Below, piece by piece: positions 23,206 to 34,767 of a stretch of DNA of 64,000 nucleotides. The notes beneath the pieces were generated by a model. The model was given only the letters and a program-made list of their open reading frames with translations, did no database searches and was not told the DNA's origin. Made by a program: the position numbers and the translations under genes. Position 1 is the first letter of the stretch, and each line of letters begins with the position of its first letter. Origin of the DNA: Ilyonectria destructans (taxonomy: Eukaryota > Ascomycota > Sordariomycetes > Hypocreales > Nectriaceae); contig JAHEWK010000008.1 in NCBI GenBank assembly GCA_020740775.1, forward strand, positions 2,480,001 through 2,544,000, written 5' to 3'.

Positions 23206-23941
23206 TCACATCCAAAACTTCCCCACACGACCTCCCTTCCCAACCCCGTTGTTGTCGTTCGTACCTCCGGGGGCCTTTCCAGCAATGCACGGCGTCTCAC
23301 ATCGCCCTCTAAAGTCTGGCCCAATGTTCAGGCACGTGTCGCATCCACACAGCAGCTCAATGTGATTGCCGACTTCCTGGTTCGCGCCCTCGCAGAGACA
23401 GATGTACAGAGCCGACGTGACGTTCGATGGTGGAGTTCCACCGGGGCAGTTTGCCTGGGGCGTGTTGCAGTACCCTTGCGTTAGCTGCGGGACTGTCCAC
23501 GGCTTCGCTGTTATGGTGTTAGTCCGTCTAATCTCATAGAAGAAAGTCCAACGCTTACGCATATCCATGAGGACTTCGGCACAGTACGTGTACCCGCACT
23601 CGCAAATTGGCCCCTGGTGCGGCGCTCCGGTTGCAGGTGGGGGTGGTGGGGCCGGGTCCGTGGGGTTCGGTGCCGGGGGGTTCGGCGCCGGAGGCGAAGG
23701 CGACTCAGGAGGGGGGACAGGGGCCGGCTTATCGGGAGGAGGCGGAGGAGGCGGCGGTGGAGGAGGAGGAGGAGGGGGGGGGCGGAGGGGGAGGTGGAAC
23801 AGGCGGTGGTTCTGCAGTAGGAACAGGCGGCTGCGACGAAGGGGGCGGAGCTGGAACTGGGTCGACTGAAGATGGAGGAGGTTCTTGGGGCTTTGCCATG
23901 GCCAAGGCGGCCAGCCCAAGGAGGGTCATCTTCAGCTTCAT
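23206..23941 (-). CDS. secreted Cys-rich protein, frame-shifted in C-run
   Basis: Exons 23941-23559 and 23507-23206, with a 51-nt intron. Signal peptide MKLKMTLLGLAALAMA is followed by a long Pro-rich linker, then a Cys-rich domain that starts GPICECGYTYC and carries an even set of spaced Cys, including LCGCDTCLN and GRCETPC. The frame with the signal peptide and the frame with the Cys domain differ by one base. The switch lies in a run of nine C (coding strand) at about 23774-23782; the spliced length is 685 nt, one more than a multiple of three, and a run of eight would leave 227 codons open. Either a homopolymer sequencing error or a real one-base insertion that truncates the protein in the Pro linker. 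The Cys domain resembles small secreted proteins of filamentous ascomycetes with no known function. Confidence 0.65.
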
Positions 23942-25038
23942 GACAGCTAGATAATGTCTTTTCGATCAATGATGGACTTCCTTTCAATCTAAGAAGTGAT
24001 CTTGTTTTGCCACTGGCGACGCAGATTTGGATTATGGATTGGGAGCCTTCATGATTCTTCTTATACACGACGAGTCTTCTAGTATGTGCGTGTTGTAGTG
24101 CCAGGTCTAACATCAACGACAATCGGGAAACAATTCCAGTCCACGGCCAGGGGAATCAGGAACCCGTCACTGGAGTTCTACATTGACATACTTCGGCAGT
24201 TAGAAAGGCACGATCGAGAGGCTCACATGAGGCCGGAAATAGACTTGTCCGAGTGTTGAACCACCAATTGTCCTGCCTCCCCCTGCCACTGTCACGATCG
24301 ATTTTGAGACGTTTTACTATTCGGACGCTTTGACAAACATGATTACTAGCCAAGAGTCCATTCAGAATTCAAATGACGAATCTGTGCTCGCTTGAAGACT
24401 CCAGAAAGGTGCACTTGGAATTGCCGAGGCGGATGTTTGGCGATAATTTCCTGTCCTCGCTCGTCGTGGACGTAACTTGTCACCCAGGCACCAAAGTAGA
24501 AAGTGCAAGAAACGTTAGACTACCTAAAAGGGAACGAAGAGAGAGCCTTAGCGAATCATGAACACCATGAAACCTTAAGTAGTACTGGTTTCTGTAAGCC
24601 ATCGCCCCTGGACGGTGTGGCACATTGTTCCATCGGTGTTCGGGATGTTGGGCAGCCGAAGTTTGTTGTAGCATGCAACTTTGAACTTTTCATCTCCACA
24701 GAGTTTATGGACAATTGAACATGGTTACTCCTCATCTCTATCGGTCGTGGAAATTTGAAATCCAACACAATGAACTATCAGATATGAGAAACCATAACCT
24801 CACTTGGGGTTCAGTCCAGGGTAGTTGAATGGCTTCGGCATTCGGTGCCGTACTGTGTGAGAATAGGACACACTGTACCATTGAAACTGTGCCAGTTACC
24901 CCACCATCGGTGGCGGACCGGAAAACATTCAGCTTTGCCCCTCCACCATGAGTGCATTCCACATTCCTGCTACAACCACACACCACTACAACTCTTCTTC
25001 TCATATCTTGTAATTCAACCTCGCCATTAGTTTTCGAA
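23942..25038. promoter_or_regulatory. divergent intergenic, secreted protein / HEM3
   Basis: About 1.1 kb between two divergently oriented starts, holding the promoter of each gene. No further coding signal except the short ORF at 24948-25013, which is listed separately. Confidence 0.5.
24948..25013 (+). promoter_or_regulatory. uORF in HEM3 leader
   Basis: An ATG in good context (CCACC before it) opens a 21-codon frame, His/Ser/Thr-rich, ending at TAA 25 bp before the HEM3 ATG. It is out of frame with HEM3. If transcription begins upstream of it, it would be translated first and could damp HEM3 expression; the transcription start is not known. Confidence 0.4.
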
Positions 25039-26052
25039 ATGTCAGAGACTCAGGCAACCCAGGGCGCGAGGGTCTTCAATGTGGGCACCCGAGAGTCCCC
25101 CTTGGCCATGGCGCAGGCGCACATCGTCGCCAACTCCCTCAAGGCCCACTTCCCGGAGCACGAGTTTGCCATCCACGGCATGACGACGACCGGCGATCGC
25201 GACCAGAAGACGGCACTGTACAGTTTTGGAAGCAAGGGCTTGTGGACGTCGCAACTGGAGGAGAGGCTGGTCAACAAGGAGCTCGACCTCGTGGTCCACT
25301 GCCTTAAGGACATGCCGACGGCCCTGCCCGAGGGCTGTGTCATTGGGTGTGTGACATCTCGCGAGGACCCTCGGGATACACTCGTGATCAAGAAGGAGCT
25401 GGTGGAAAAGAACGGCTGGAAGTCGCTGGCCGATCTGCCGGCCGGCAGCGTCATCGGCACCAGCAGCGTGCGCCGGATCGCCCAGCTCGTCCGACGATAC
25501 CCGACGCTCAAGTTCAAGGATCACAGAGGCAACATCCAGACGCGATTGAGGAAGCTGGAGGAGGACCCGGCACTCACCGGCATTATCCTGGCGGCCGCCG
25601 GACTCCAGCGCATGGATCTCGATCATCACATTTCGCAGTTCCTCGAAAAGGACACCGGTGGTATCCTGTGGGCCGTCGGCCAAGGCGCCTTGGCGGTCGA
25701 GTGCCGCGCGGACGATGAGGCGGTGCTCAAGATCCTCAAGACGGTCGAGGACGAGAAGACGGCGCTGGAATGCGAGGTCGAGAGGAGTGTCATGCGGGCG
25801 TTGGAGGGCGGATGCAGTGTGCCCATCGGCGTGGAGACAAAGTGGATGGACGGCAAGCTGCGAATGCGGGCTACGGTAGTGTCGGTGCGTGGCGACGAGG
25901 GCGTTGAAACTGAGATGACTGAGGCCATTACCACCATCGAGGCCGCGGATGACTTTGGCAAACGGGTCGCAAAGGACCTCGTGGACCGGGGCGCCGGCAA
26001 GATTCTGGATGCCATCGTGGCGTCTCGGCAGGTGCCTGATACGATCAAATAG
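25039..26052 (+). CDS. HEM3: porphobilinogen deaminase
   Basis: Cytosolic haem-pathway enzyme that polymerises four porphobilinogens to hydroxymethylbilane. Single exon, 337 residues. Seen: the N-terminal GTRESPLAMAQA, the catalytic Asp91 in HCLKDMPT, the RGNIQTRLRKL anion-binding helix, and the dipyrromethane cofactor Cys259 in LEGGCSVPIG. The frame extends upstream from a GTG, but MSETQ at 25039 fits the family. A short uORF precedes it. Confidence 0.95.
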   Translation: MSETQATQGARVFNVGTRESPLAMAQAHIVANSLKAHFPEHEFAIHGMTTTGDRDQKTALYSFGSKGLWTSQLEERLVNKELDLVVHCLKDMPTALPEGCVIGCVTSREDPRDTLVIKKELVEKNGWKSLADLPAGSVIGTSSVRRIAQLVRRYPTLKFKDHRGNIQTRLRKLEEDPALTGIILAAAGLQRMDLDHHISQFLEKDTGGILWAVGQGALAVECRADDEAVLKILKTVEDEKTALECEVERSVMRALEGGCSVPIGVETKWMDGKLRMRATVVSVRGDEGVETEMTEAITTIEAADDFGKRVAKDLVDRGAGKILDAIVASRQVPDTIK

Positions 26053-26292
26053 GCGGGACCCGAGTGTGACGGGAGACCAGGAATCGGTTGTCAAGATATG
26101 AACTATGATGTATGCCGCTGATGAACCGGCAATAAAAAACCCCAAATATACCCCCGGGATGTGAATCACCAATATGGTACAACTCTACGTCTATTTCGTC
26201 TCCAGGTTGAACTGTGCTTGCTCCCGTCATGACCTGAAGACTGCATCCTCGGCATCAATCATGCGTCCGCCGTTTTACCCCATTCAAGTCGT

Positions 26293-26921
26293 TTAGTGGT
26301 CCTCGCCTTCGGAGTAGGCCTTGTAGGCGTCGGCATCCATGAGTCCCTCAAACTCCTTGGCACCGACCTCGTCGACCTCGACCTTGGCGATCCAGCCGCC
26401 GCCAGCGCTGTCGTCCTCGGGGACGTTGTTGATAGTGGAGGGTTTCTCCTCGAGGGAGGCGTTGCTGTGGGTGACGCGGAGGCGGATCGGGGCGTTGATG
26501 TCGCTGGCGCTCTTGACGGACTCGACGGCGCCGACGGCGTCGCCCTTCTCAACCCAGTCGCCGGCCTCCGGGAGCTCGACGTAGACGACGTCGCCCAGCT
26601 GCTCGGCGGCGTACGAGGAGATGCCCATGACGCCGGTCTTGTTGTCGGCGGACAGGTCAATCCATTCGTGCTCCTTTGTGTACCGGCGGGCGAGGCCTGA
26701 TTGCGCAGTTTTGTCAGCTACATACGTTCGAGGGTGTTGCGTGCGAGCCCGGAAGATTTGGCCGAGGAGCACGCATGGGCACATCTGGGAGAGGGGGACT
26801 ACTCACTCAGCTTGGAGGTGGAAAACGGCCGGAAGGCGGCGCGGGCGAGAGGCGCGGCGCGGGGGGCAAGGGCCCGGGCGACGGGAGCGGCAGCGCGCAG
26901 AGATCGAGCAATTGAAGCCAT
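26293..26921 (-). CDS. GCV3: glycine cleavage system H protein
   Basis: Mitochondrial lipoyl carrier of the glycine decarboxylase complex. Two exons, 26921-26807 and 26696-26293, with a 110-nt phase-1 intron, give 172 residues. The first exon is a strong presequence, rich in Ala/Arg with no acidic residues until its end. The lipoyl-lysine is Lys100 in AVESVKSASDINAP, preceded by the beta-hairpin DWVEKGDAVG. Convergent with HEM3, 240 bp away. Confidence 0.93.
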
Positions 26922-29687
26922 TGCGAGGGGCAGTTGTGATCGGGCGAGGGAAGGAATTGGGGCGACGAGGAAGAAGAGTAAGGTATTCGGAGGGGACAGC
27001 CGATGGACCATCAGAGATAGATTATCAGGTGTCATTCGGCCGGCACTAACATTTCGTTATCGGATAGAACGAAACGGTACAGTTATCTGACAAACGGAGC
27101 GCTTAGTCAGGCAACGGGACGCCAGTCGACCGACACACAAGCCATTGACTTTACTGCGAGACAGCGGGAGGGATGGAGCTTGGGGGCCAATCAGGGGGCG
27201 TGTAATCGGGACTGGAGTGCTGGAAGAGGTGGCTGTAGGGGACAATATGCCACTTCCAGCGCCGTGTCTCGAGTTGACTCAGGCTCTGCGGACTCGAGTG
27301 TCTCCAACGGTCTCATGCAGGCACGCGTGTCTGTGTTGGAGAAATGGACAAAGGCAGAAGTCGATGAGCCATTACGTAGCTGGAGGATTGCACATTGTTA
27401 CCTGGTGAAGCTTCCTTGGACTGTTGGATTCCTTGGATGCCTTGGATGGTCATTTTGATTGAGATTGGAAAGCCCGTGCTTCCATGATGAACGGCATGCC
27501 CGGAGCCTCCAAGACACGAACATGGGAGAACCTGGTAGCGAATATTAAATGCCCGTGGCAGCTGGCAGAGAGACTTGGATGCTGGCGGTTGTATAAGTAA
27601 TGACTGACGAGTGCCGCTCAGGTCAAAACGCCATGGACGAGATGGGCTTCACTAGGGCGGGGGACAGTCATGGCATGGATTCTAAGTAGGGCTCGGACGA
27701 GGACCAACCCCGTTCGCGCAGGACTTGTCGTGGTGCAGTGCAACCATCAACAAACAATAAGCGAGCTGTTGTTGATGTTTACATTACATGTTGTCCACTG
27801 CATGATGAGTTGGGGTGTGGGGGAGAGGGGAGAGGGGGGCGCAATCATAAATAAGCAGAGCATTTCACCAACGCTTGGATGGGTCGAATGCGCGCGCCCG
27901 TCGCTGGCTCTCGACGTCGCGCAGAAAGATGGAGAATGGCCTCTTCGCTCGCGTGCTAGTCACGATTGCATCATCTCGCCGCTCGATCTTGTGGTTAGCA
28001 CTGGGCGAGTGTAACACGATCAGAGGCAAAAAGAGGCCATCTTTCCTGTTTGAGCCTTCAGCCAGCCCAGTGAGCCAGTCCGCAATCACCCCGTATCATT
28101 GGCCCCGACTGGGCGCGTTAGTTAGGTACCTACTATCTAGCCTGGGACCGGGCGGGCAGTTTTAGCGGAGGTACACACGCGCGCGTCACACCCTCCCGCT
28201 GGCACAAGCCCCAACGCGTCCCAGACGCCCACACACAAACTCCACCAACACATGCTACGGATGGCCGATCGCCGGGGCAGTTGACGAGACATGGTCGGGG
28301 AATTTCTGCAGTGAGGCGAGATAGAGACAAGATCAAATGGGATCGCTGCAAAAAAAACAACGGAACGGCGTAAAGGACCGGTTGCATGTGCCCAATCACC
28401 GCCAACCATGGCCGCGGCGCCGGGCGATGCAGCTGTCTTGCTTGCCTCGTTGCGAGAGACAGCGCGGCGGCCGATGAATCAAGGCGCTGGGGCTACAATC
28501 AAGGCGCTACAATCAAGGCGCTCCATACAATCAAGGCGCTGAGGGCGCTGGCTGAATCAACGGGCCTCTGAAATTCCGTCCCGCCCCTCCCTCCACACTC
28601 CAAATCCGTCCCCCCCCAGGGGGCTCCCCAGTCCAAGGCGCAGTCCAACCAAATCCCAGACTCCGCAGACTCGCCGACTCGCAGACGCGCGCAGACTCCC
28701 CAGCAGCAGGACTCACGCTTTCAACGTCAGCGACGGGAAGACGAGACACGCCAGACGACGAGACAAGCCAGCAAGACGCAAGACGCAAGACGCACAATAC
28801 AAGTTCAAGATCGGGTTCCCCTCCCACCTCGCTTAGGCCGTGTCCCTGGTCGCCTTTTCCTGCCTTTTTCCCCCGTCATCCATCATCTCCATCTCCATCG
28901 CCATCTCCATCTCTATCCGGAGTCTGTCTTATCCCTGCCTGAATTGGAGACAGCTTTACCAACGACTTTTGCTCCTCTTCCCTTGTCCCCTTCTTCCATC
29001 TCTCCTTTCACTTCGCTTTTGCCCCGCCTCCCCCTTCCTGTCTTTCCTTCCTTCACTTGTCCTGGCTGTCCGGCTGTTCTGGCTGAGACAGGTCTCAACC
29101 CATCGTCGCCACCTCCTCCGCTTTGCAGTCCCCTGTGGCTTGTCCCTAGGTTGGGTCAGCTCTGGCGCTCACCAACAGCAGCCGCTACCACATCCTCCGG
29201 CACATCATCGTGGGACCCCGTGGAGCCTCTCTCTCTCCACCTTGGCCTCCAACTACCGCCCTACGTCCATCCACTCGCATCCGCCCTCCGCCATCACGAC
29301 GCCTCCCTCGCTCTGCTGCTGCACATCTCCCCTTCCACCTCTTCCACCATTGCCGTCGCCGCATCTAGCTGCCCTGCAACTAGCTGCTCAGGCTTTTATG
29401 CCTTCGACACCCTGACGACGTCTTCCTCTCGTCTCGACGCGCCCACGACCATCACGTTCTCTACCAGTCAGGTCCACGACTCTACAACTCGCTCGCTTAA
29501 TTCGCCTCCCACACGCTCCTTCGACTCGGCTTCCTTGGCCCAACCGACCTTGGCCCTCAATTTCAGCCTCGACTTCGACCCCGACCTCACCCCGAAACCA
29601 ACCCCCCTCACCCTCACGCTGGAAGACCTCACGATCACGGCGGCCGCCATCCCGCTCCCTCCTCCCGACTACGGCGCCGTCGACAGC
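26922..29687. other. long spacer and TEM1 leader
   Basis: 2.8 kb without a supported gene. The right part (about 28600-29687) is pyrimidine-rich on the + strand and is probably promoter and leader of TEM1. A frame in phase with TEM1 stays open from 28944 but has no ATG before 29688. Confidence 0.5.
28477..28540 (+). repeat. short tandem repeat AATCAAGGCGCT x4
   Basis: The 12-mer occurs at 28477, 28497, 28511 and 28529, with spacers of 2-8 bp. It lies about 1.15 kb upstream of the TEM1 ATG. Confidence 0.85.
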
Positions 29688-30667
29688 ATGGAGATGGAGG
29701 CTCCTCCCCAACACGACGTCCACGACGATACCCTCGGTGGCATTGAGGGCTCCCCCCACATCGCCTCGAGCAGCGGCTTTCGCCATCAGCAGAGCCAATC
29801 TCTAGACCAAGGTCTCACCAACAGCCCTAGGCAAGAAGAAGACCCCAACGCCAGATACACCCCTCCCGTCCAGGCCGCTCCCTCAATCTCAAGACCTGCC
29901 AGCGGTCTCTCAAACCCGGCCCACCAGAACTACAACGACTACAGGCAAGCCGCGAGCGCAGGGGCCGCCGAGTCCTCCAACGGCCGAAACCATGTCGTCA
30001 TCAAGGTTGGAATGGTTGGTGACGCCCAGATTGGCAAGACCTCCCTAATGGTCAAGTACGTCGAGGGTAGTTGGGACGAAGACTACATCCAGACCCTTGG
30101 CGTCAACTTTATGGAGAAGACCATCTCCATCCGCAACACTGAAATCACCTTTTCCATCTGGGATCTCGGTGGCCAACGCGAATTCGTCAACATGCTCCCC
30201 CTCGTCTGCAACGATGCCGTCGCTATCCTGTTCATGTTCGACTTGACGCGCAAGAGCACATTGAATAGCATCAAGGAGTGGTACCGCCAAGGCAGGGGCT
30301 TCAACAAGACGGCCATTCCCATCCTCGTTGGCACGAAATATGACCACTTTGTCAACTTCCCGGCCCAGGATCAGGAGGAGATTTCCAACCAGGTACGTCG
30401 ACCACCACGTGCATCACTGTGCTTGACCTAACAATTCAACAGGCGAGGCGGTTTGCCAAAGCTATGAGGGCGGCATTGATCTTTTCAAGTACCAGCCATA
30501 GTATCAACGTACAAAAGGTTTGAATCCCTGTCGATATCGCTAGAATTTCACATGCTCATGATTTGCAGATCTTCAAGATCGTCCTCTCAAAGGCATTTGA
30601 CCTCAAGTGCACAATTCCCGAGATCGAAAACGTCGGAGAGCCCCTGTTGCTCTATCAGTCTGTGTGA
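29688..30667 (+). CDS. TEM1: Tem1/Spg1-type small GTPase
   Basis: Ras-like GTPase that switches on the mitotic exit/septation initiation network at the spindle pole body. Three exons (29688-30392, 30443-30517, 30569-30667) give 292 residues. Motifs: P-loop GDAQIGKTS (111-119), switch [11 protein letters not shown] (Asp159, Gln163), TKYD (216-219) in place of NKxD as is normal for this subfamily, and a C-terminus ending LLLYQSV with no CaaX prenylation box, also normal for Tem1/Spg1. The 100-residue disordered N-terminus is longer than in yeast. The first in-frame ATG is at 29688 although the frame is open 744 nt further upstream. Confidence 0.92.
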
Positions 30668-31730
30668 TCTTCCCTGTCGATCGACGACCCATGACGTTTC
30701 GTTTAAATCGATTGAGTCGATCATACACCCAGAACGAGCCAACCACAAGCTTAATTCTGGCACACCACCAAAACGCCGTATCTTGGCCACGACTTTATGT
30801 CAAATTCCTGGAGAAAAACCCATGAACCCCGTACCAAATTACCCCACGCCTCGCTGGCTGGACTGGAACAGCTACTGCGAACAGAACAGGGATCAATCTG
30901 GACGGAAGCGCCAAAAACTGGCCGGATCAACACTTGTCCAGTCAACTAGAAAGAAAGAAAGAAAATAGTAAACTTATTTGTACTCTCTAACACACCCGAA
31001 TTTCCCTTTGTCATACACGCACACCATCTGGATCATTTCCCCCATTCCCTACCACCTACCCATCTGCCTTTCTGCATTTTGGCTGTCTTACTATACGATC
31101 ACTTGAGAAGAGGGACACGGCATAATTAAGGACCTCCCGCGGAGGATACTATGGGACGTTCGGGCGCGCTGAGCTGCGCAATACATTCTGCGCCAGCCTG
31201 CTCGATGCTTCGGCTTTGCTATTTTCTGAGACGTCATGACGGACATTGAGAACGATTGAACACAAAGAACCCCTTCTTAATTGCTGGACTGTTGATTATT
31301 ATTACCTCATCACCCTTTTATTTTCTTTCCATCTCGACGACAAATAGGTCGGACGATGCTGTATGCTTTATCGAAATTAGGTGGAGACGCAAGAGACGTA
31401 AAGATGAACCATGTTGATTAGAGAGGCAGACATGAACGAGAAAGCAACGACGAGGATGGTTGCATCAAGTTATACACATTTTCTATTAGTGATTGTCCCC
31501 GAGGCAGAAGTTTCTGCAAGAGGCGTTTGAAGTATTCACATGGCGCAGGGGCAACACTTGGGTTGAATTTAGACTGAAGGAAGACAAGTTGATTGCTAAC
31601 TGTTTACAGACACTCTACTCTGTTCCATCCCCAACTTTCCAGCAAAATTACCAACCCTTACAATTGCATCTCCGTTTGAACTCGCCTGTTGGAAGTCAGT
31701 CTGCACCCTACCTGTGCTTCCTTGCTTGGT
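30668..31730. other. intergenic, no gene seen
   Basis: About 1.06 kb holding the 3' flanks of two convergent genes. The frame at 30552-30968 overlaps the last TEM1 exon and is its shadow. Confidence 0.5.
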
Positions 31731-32345
31731 TTACGCCCAGCGATCCCCGTTCATCCTCTCCTGAACCCGCTCCCCGTTCATCCTCTCCTGAAGTCGCTCC
31801 TTCGGTGTCATGGACCTCGAGGTCCTGGAATACCTAACACCCTGGTGGAGAGGCCAATCCTCCTTTCCCGTCGAGGCGCGGTGAAGTGGCTGCACCGATC
31901 CGTGATGGGCAACCATGTCTCTTGGGAGGGCTGGCGAGGGGCCTCGACGATCGAGATTAACCTCTTGGAACTCGCTACTGGGGCGAGGGAGGGTACGATC
32001 TCTGGGCGTCTCGCCGGCGAGGTATTCGTCTATGTCAAAGACTTTTTGTAGCTCTTTTTCAACCCCGAGCCGCCGGACCTTCTGCCCTGGCGTTTCCGCC
32101 ATCTCCCACTCGCCTCTCTCCGCGGCGTCGATATTGTCTTCTCTAGCAGACTTCCGCTTCCCGCAGCAGTTTCTGCAGCTCCCGGCGTAGCCGCTGAAGA
32201 TCAGCCCGACCACAAAGATGAATATGCCCAAAAGCACCAAGAAGATGATTAACCCCTGGTGTGGGGTGTTCATCTTGGGTTTCCCCAAGTTGTAGTCCGG
32301 CGACCGGACGTCGGACTTTGAAACGAGGGTGCTGTTGTACACCAT
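31731..32345 (-). CDS. small single-pass membrane protein A
   Basis: 204 residues, one exon. The ATG at 32345 is preferred to one at 32549 because the sequence between is a repetitive GAGTT-rich leader. One TM segment at about 31-53, then a Cys cluster (Cys57, Cys60, Cys61) and a basic KRK, a topology with a short outside N-terminus and a long charged tail, and possibly palmitoylated Cys. The tail ends with a duplicated ERMNGER/ERMNGDR element, from a 24-bp repeat at about 31741-31790. No known family recognised. Confidence 0.6.
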   Translation of the reverse strand: MVYNSTLVSKSDVRSPDYNLGKPKMNTPHQGLIIFLVLLGIFIFVVGLIFSGYAGSCRNCCGKRKSAREDNIDAAERGEWEMAETPGQKVRRLGVEKELQKVFDIDEYLAGETPRDRTLPRPSSEFQEVNLDRRGPSPALPRDMVAHHGSVQPLHRASTGKEDWPLHQGVRYSRTSRSMTPKERLQERMNGERVQERMNGDRWA

Positions 32346-33687
32346 TGTAGAAGCTGTGATAATGTTAGGGATCGCGTTTTTCTTCTGTGGGGATTTACTT
32401 GAGTGGTGTTGAGATTTTCTTGGGATCCTTGAGAAGAAATCCTTGAGAAGAAAGACTTGAGTTGAGTTGAGTTGAGTGAAGTCAAGGTGAGTTGGATTGA
32501 GCTGAGTTGAGTTGATTTGGTCGAACGGAGGAGGGAGCATGGAATTCATTTATAGTTTTTGAAGATGCTCGTTCATGCCAAAGTTGCTGGAACTAGTGGT
32601 TTGAGCTGTCTGTTCATTGTAACTGGGCCGTGTGGTTGTTTCTCCAGGTCTTTGTTGTCTGAACAGACGGAATGTCGTTGGTACTGTTTGCGCTTTGACG
32701 CGAACAATGGCATTGTGCTACCCCATAATGTCGGCTGTACTCTGTCGCCCACGATAGTATTCTAAGACAAGGCCAATGAACCCGGTACAGAAATTTGCGA
32801 ACGATGGGAACAAGGGTACTATGGACTTGTTTGGAGTTGGGTATCGCTTTCGCACGATGAACGTAGATGAAAATGAGATGGGTGTTCTATTGTGTAAGTG
32901 TTAATGGGGACATTCACCATTGTATCAAGTTCACCAACAATTAAACAGCAGCGAGCAAGGCCCTATTTTTACGATTTGTTCATGCCGTAAGTATCGCCGT
33001 TCACGTGTAACTCTAAGGACTGCTGGTTGTGATTCGCCACATAAAAAGAGTTTAGATAACATAGGTTGTACGCAAAACATATAAGGCAACAATCAGTGAT
33101 CCCCCATCATGTTTAAAAAGCATTTCCAAATGGTATTGTGGTTTTGTAGACGACCCAAGGTATTTTGAGTCACGTATAGGCGCGACCTCGATGATATTCG
33201 GTTAATATCCCAAGAAATACTGTGCAGTTACTGCATTGTGCTGACTGCAAGCCAGGAGCGAGTTTTAAACGATACTAAACAACGCACGTATCTAATACCC
33301 GTTGCCTACAGGAAATTGTTCTCTAATCAGAAAGGACAAGAAAAGGAAAGGGCAAGAAACAGACCCAGGTCTAATTCTATAACGGAGGAGGGTTTATTTG
33401 AAGGACAACGCTCCAGGCCCAGTAGTTTCTACACGGCATTACAGAGCCATGTTGCTCGCGAGGGTCATCGTATATTCTTCACATACGACTAGAAAAGCTT
33501 ACGAAGCACACGGATACGATACATATGGTCGTACATGACCGCCCTTAGGTGCTGGTAAAGTCATTTAGGAAATTCATCACATTGATCAAGTCACAGGGGG
33601 TTGAAAATATGCTCGGCGAAGAGTGGGGATTGTCTATTCAGGTACTACTCCGTTGTCTACGTATTGACCTCTTACATGCTTCAGCCA
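32346..33687. other. intergenic, AT-rich, GAGTT repeats
   Basis: 1.3 kb. At 32457-32520 the 5' flank of gene A carries irregular GAGTT pentamers, and two copies of TCCTTGAGAAGAAA lie just before. The stretch 32800-33300 is AT-richer than the genes around it; no coding signal. Confidence 0.5.
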
Positions 33688-33981
33688 TTAGTTGATATGC
33701 TCACCAAGAACACCTCCCTGCCCGCCCTGGCCACGTCTCTGCTCGAGCTCAATCTCCTCCCGCTCAGCATCCTCCCGGAGCTGGCGGGCTCTGTGGGCTC
33801 GGACAATGCGGTAGATGAGGAAAGCCAACATCGGGAGGACAAACATCGAGGTGACGACGATCATCAGGCCGATGGTGATGGCTCTGTTAGTGCGGCTCAC
33901 GTGGTGTCCCTTCCACGGCTCTTCCTCGTTGGCCCGGAGGCGGAGGAGAGCGCTGGCGATGTCAGCGGTGATATCCTCCAT
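33688..33981 (-). CDS. small single-pass membrane protein B
   Basis: 97 residues, one exon, ATG at 33981. An amphipathic N-terminus, one TM segment at about 35-60 flanked by Arg on both sides, then a highly charged helical tail (RAHRARQLREDAEREEIELE) likely to be a coiled coil. No family recognised. Short, so the call rests on the clear hydrophobic segment and charge pattern. Confidence 0.5.
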   Translation of the reverse strand: MEDITADIASALLRLRANEEEPWKGHHVSRTNRAITIGLMIVVTSMFVLPMLAFLIYRIVRAHRARQLREDAEREEIELEQRRGQGGQGGVLGEHIN

Positions 33982-34767
33982 GTTGAGTGGGTCGAGAGAG
34001 AGTGAGTTGAGTGAGCTGTGTGGTGGTTTTGTTAGTTGGGCATGGAGTGGCTCCGTGGGTAATCGAAAAACTTCGAGATGGATGGGTGGAGGGGAGACGG
34101 GGGATTTATCCTAGATGGCAGCCTAATGACAGCAGAAACACCCGCGTAAGTGTGAGTGTTTTAGTTGAATATGCAATGGTTCCTTGAAAACTCATGTGTG
34201 TGCGGTAGAGGTTGGTTGCTGGTCCTGGTTGCTCCATTGACGAGTTCTGAACGCGGAAGTCGACGTACATGGGTTCGTGCTTAGAGAACATACTTGGTTG
34301 AACAATAGAAGAAGAATATAATGGCTAAAAATAGGTGAAATGGTAGCATTATGTGAACCGTCGTTGGGAGCTAATTAGTTATTGAAGGAATTGCTCTTCA
34401 GGTTTGATGGCATGTACATTGAACACCCTTGCTTGTTAGGCCTGTGAGAAGACAGTCTTCATGAGGGATGGAACGAATGAACAGGTGAAGTAGCAGTGAT
34501 GATGACTGCCCTTTAGTGTTTCCCGAAGATCAGATATAATGACTGGATATAGTACGGACCCTCATGCTTCGTCTCCGTTCTCGCATCGGACTAGCCTCTG
34601 ATTGAGTCTCCCGACGGAGAGGCATGTGCGGTTTGGCGAATACTAAGAGTTACAACGACGCGTGATTCATATCCGGTTACTTCAGAAACTCAGCGACGAG
34701 GTCTACTATTCACCGGATACTACGGCCGTGAACGTTTGCAAAGAGTTTACAGTTTCCCATAAAAGTC
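33982..34767. promoter_or_regulatory. divergent spacer between proteins B and C
   Basis: 786 bp between divergent starts of two small membrane-protein genes. It should hold both promoters. Nothing else recognised. Confidence 0.4.

Noticed and set aside
25042..26172. 376-codon minus ORF opposite HEM3
   Set aside because: His/Arg/Leu-rich shadow of a GC-rich real gene.
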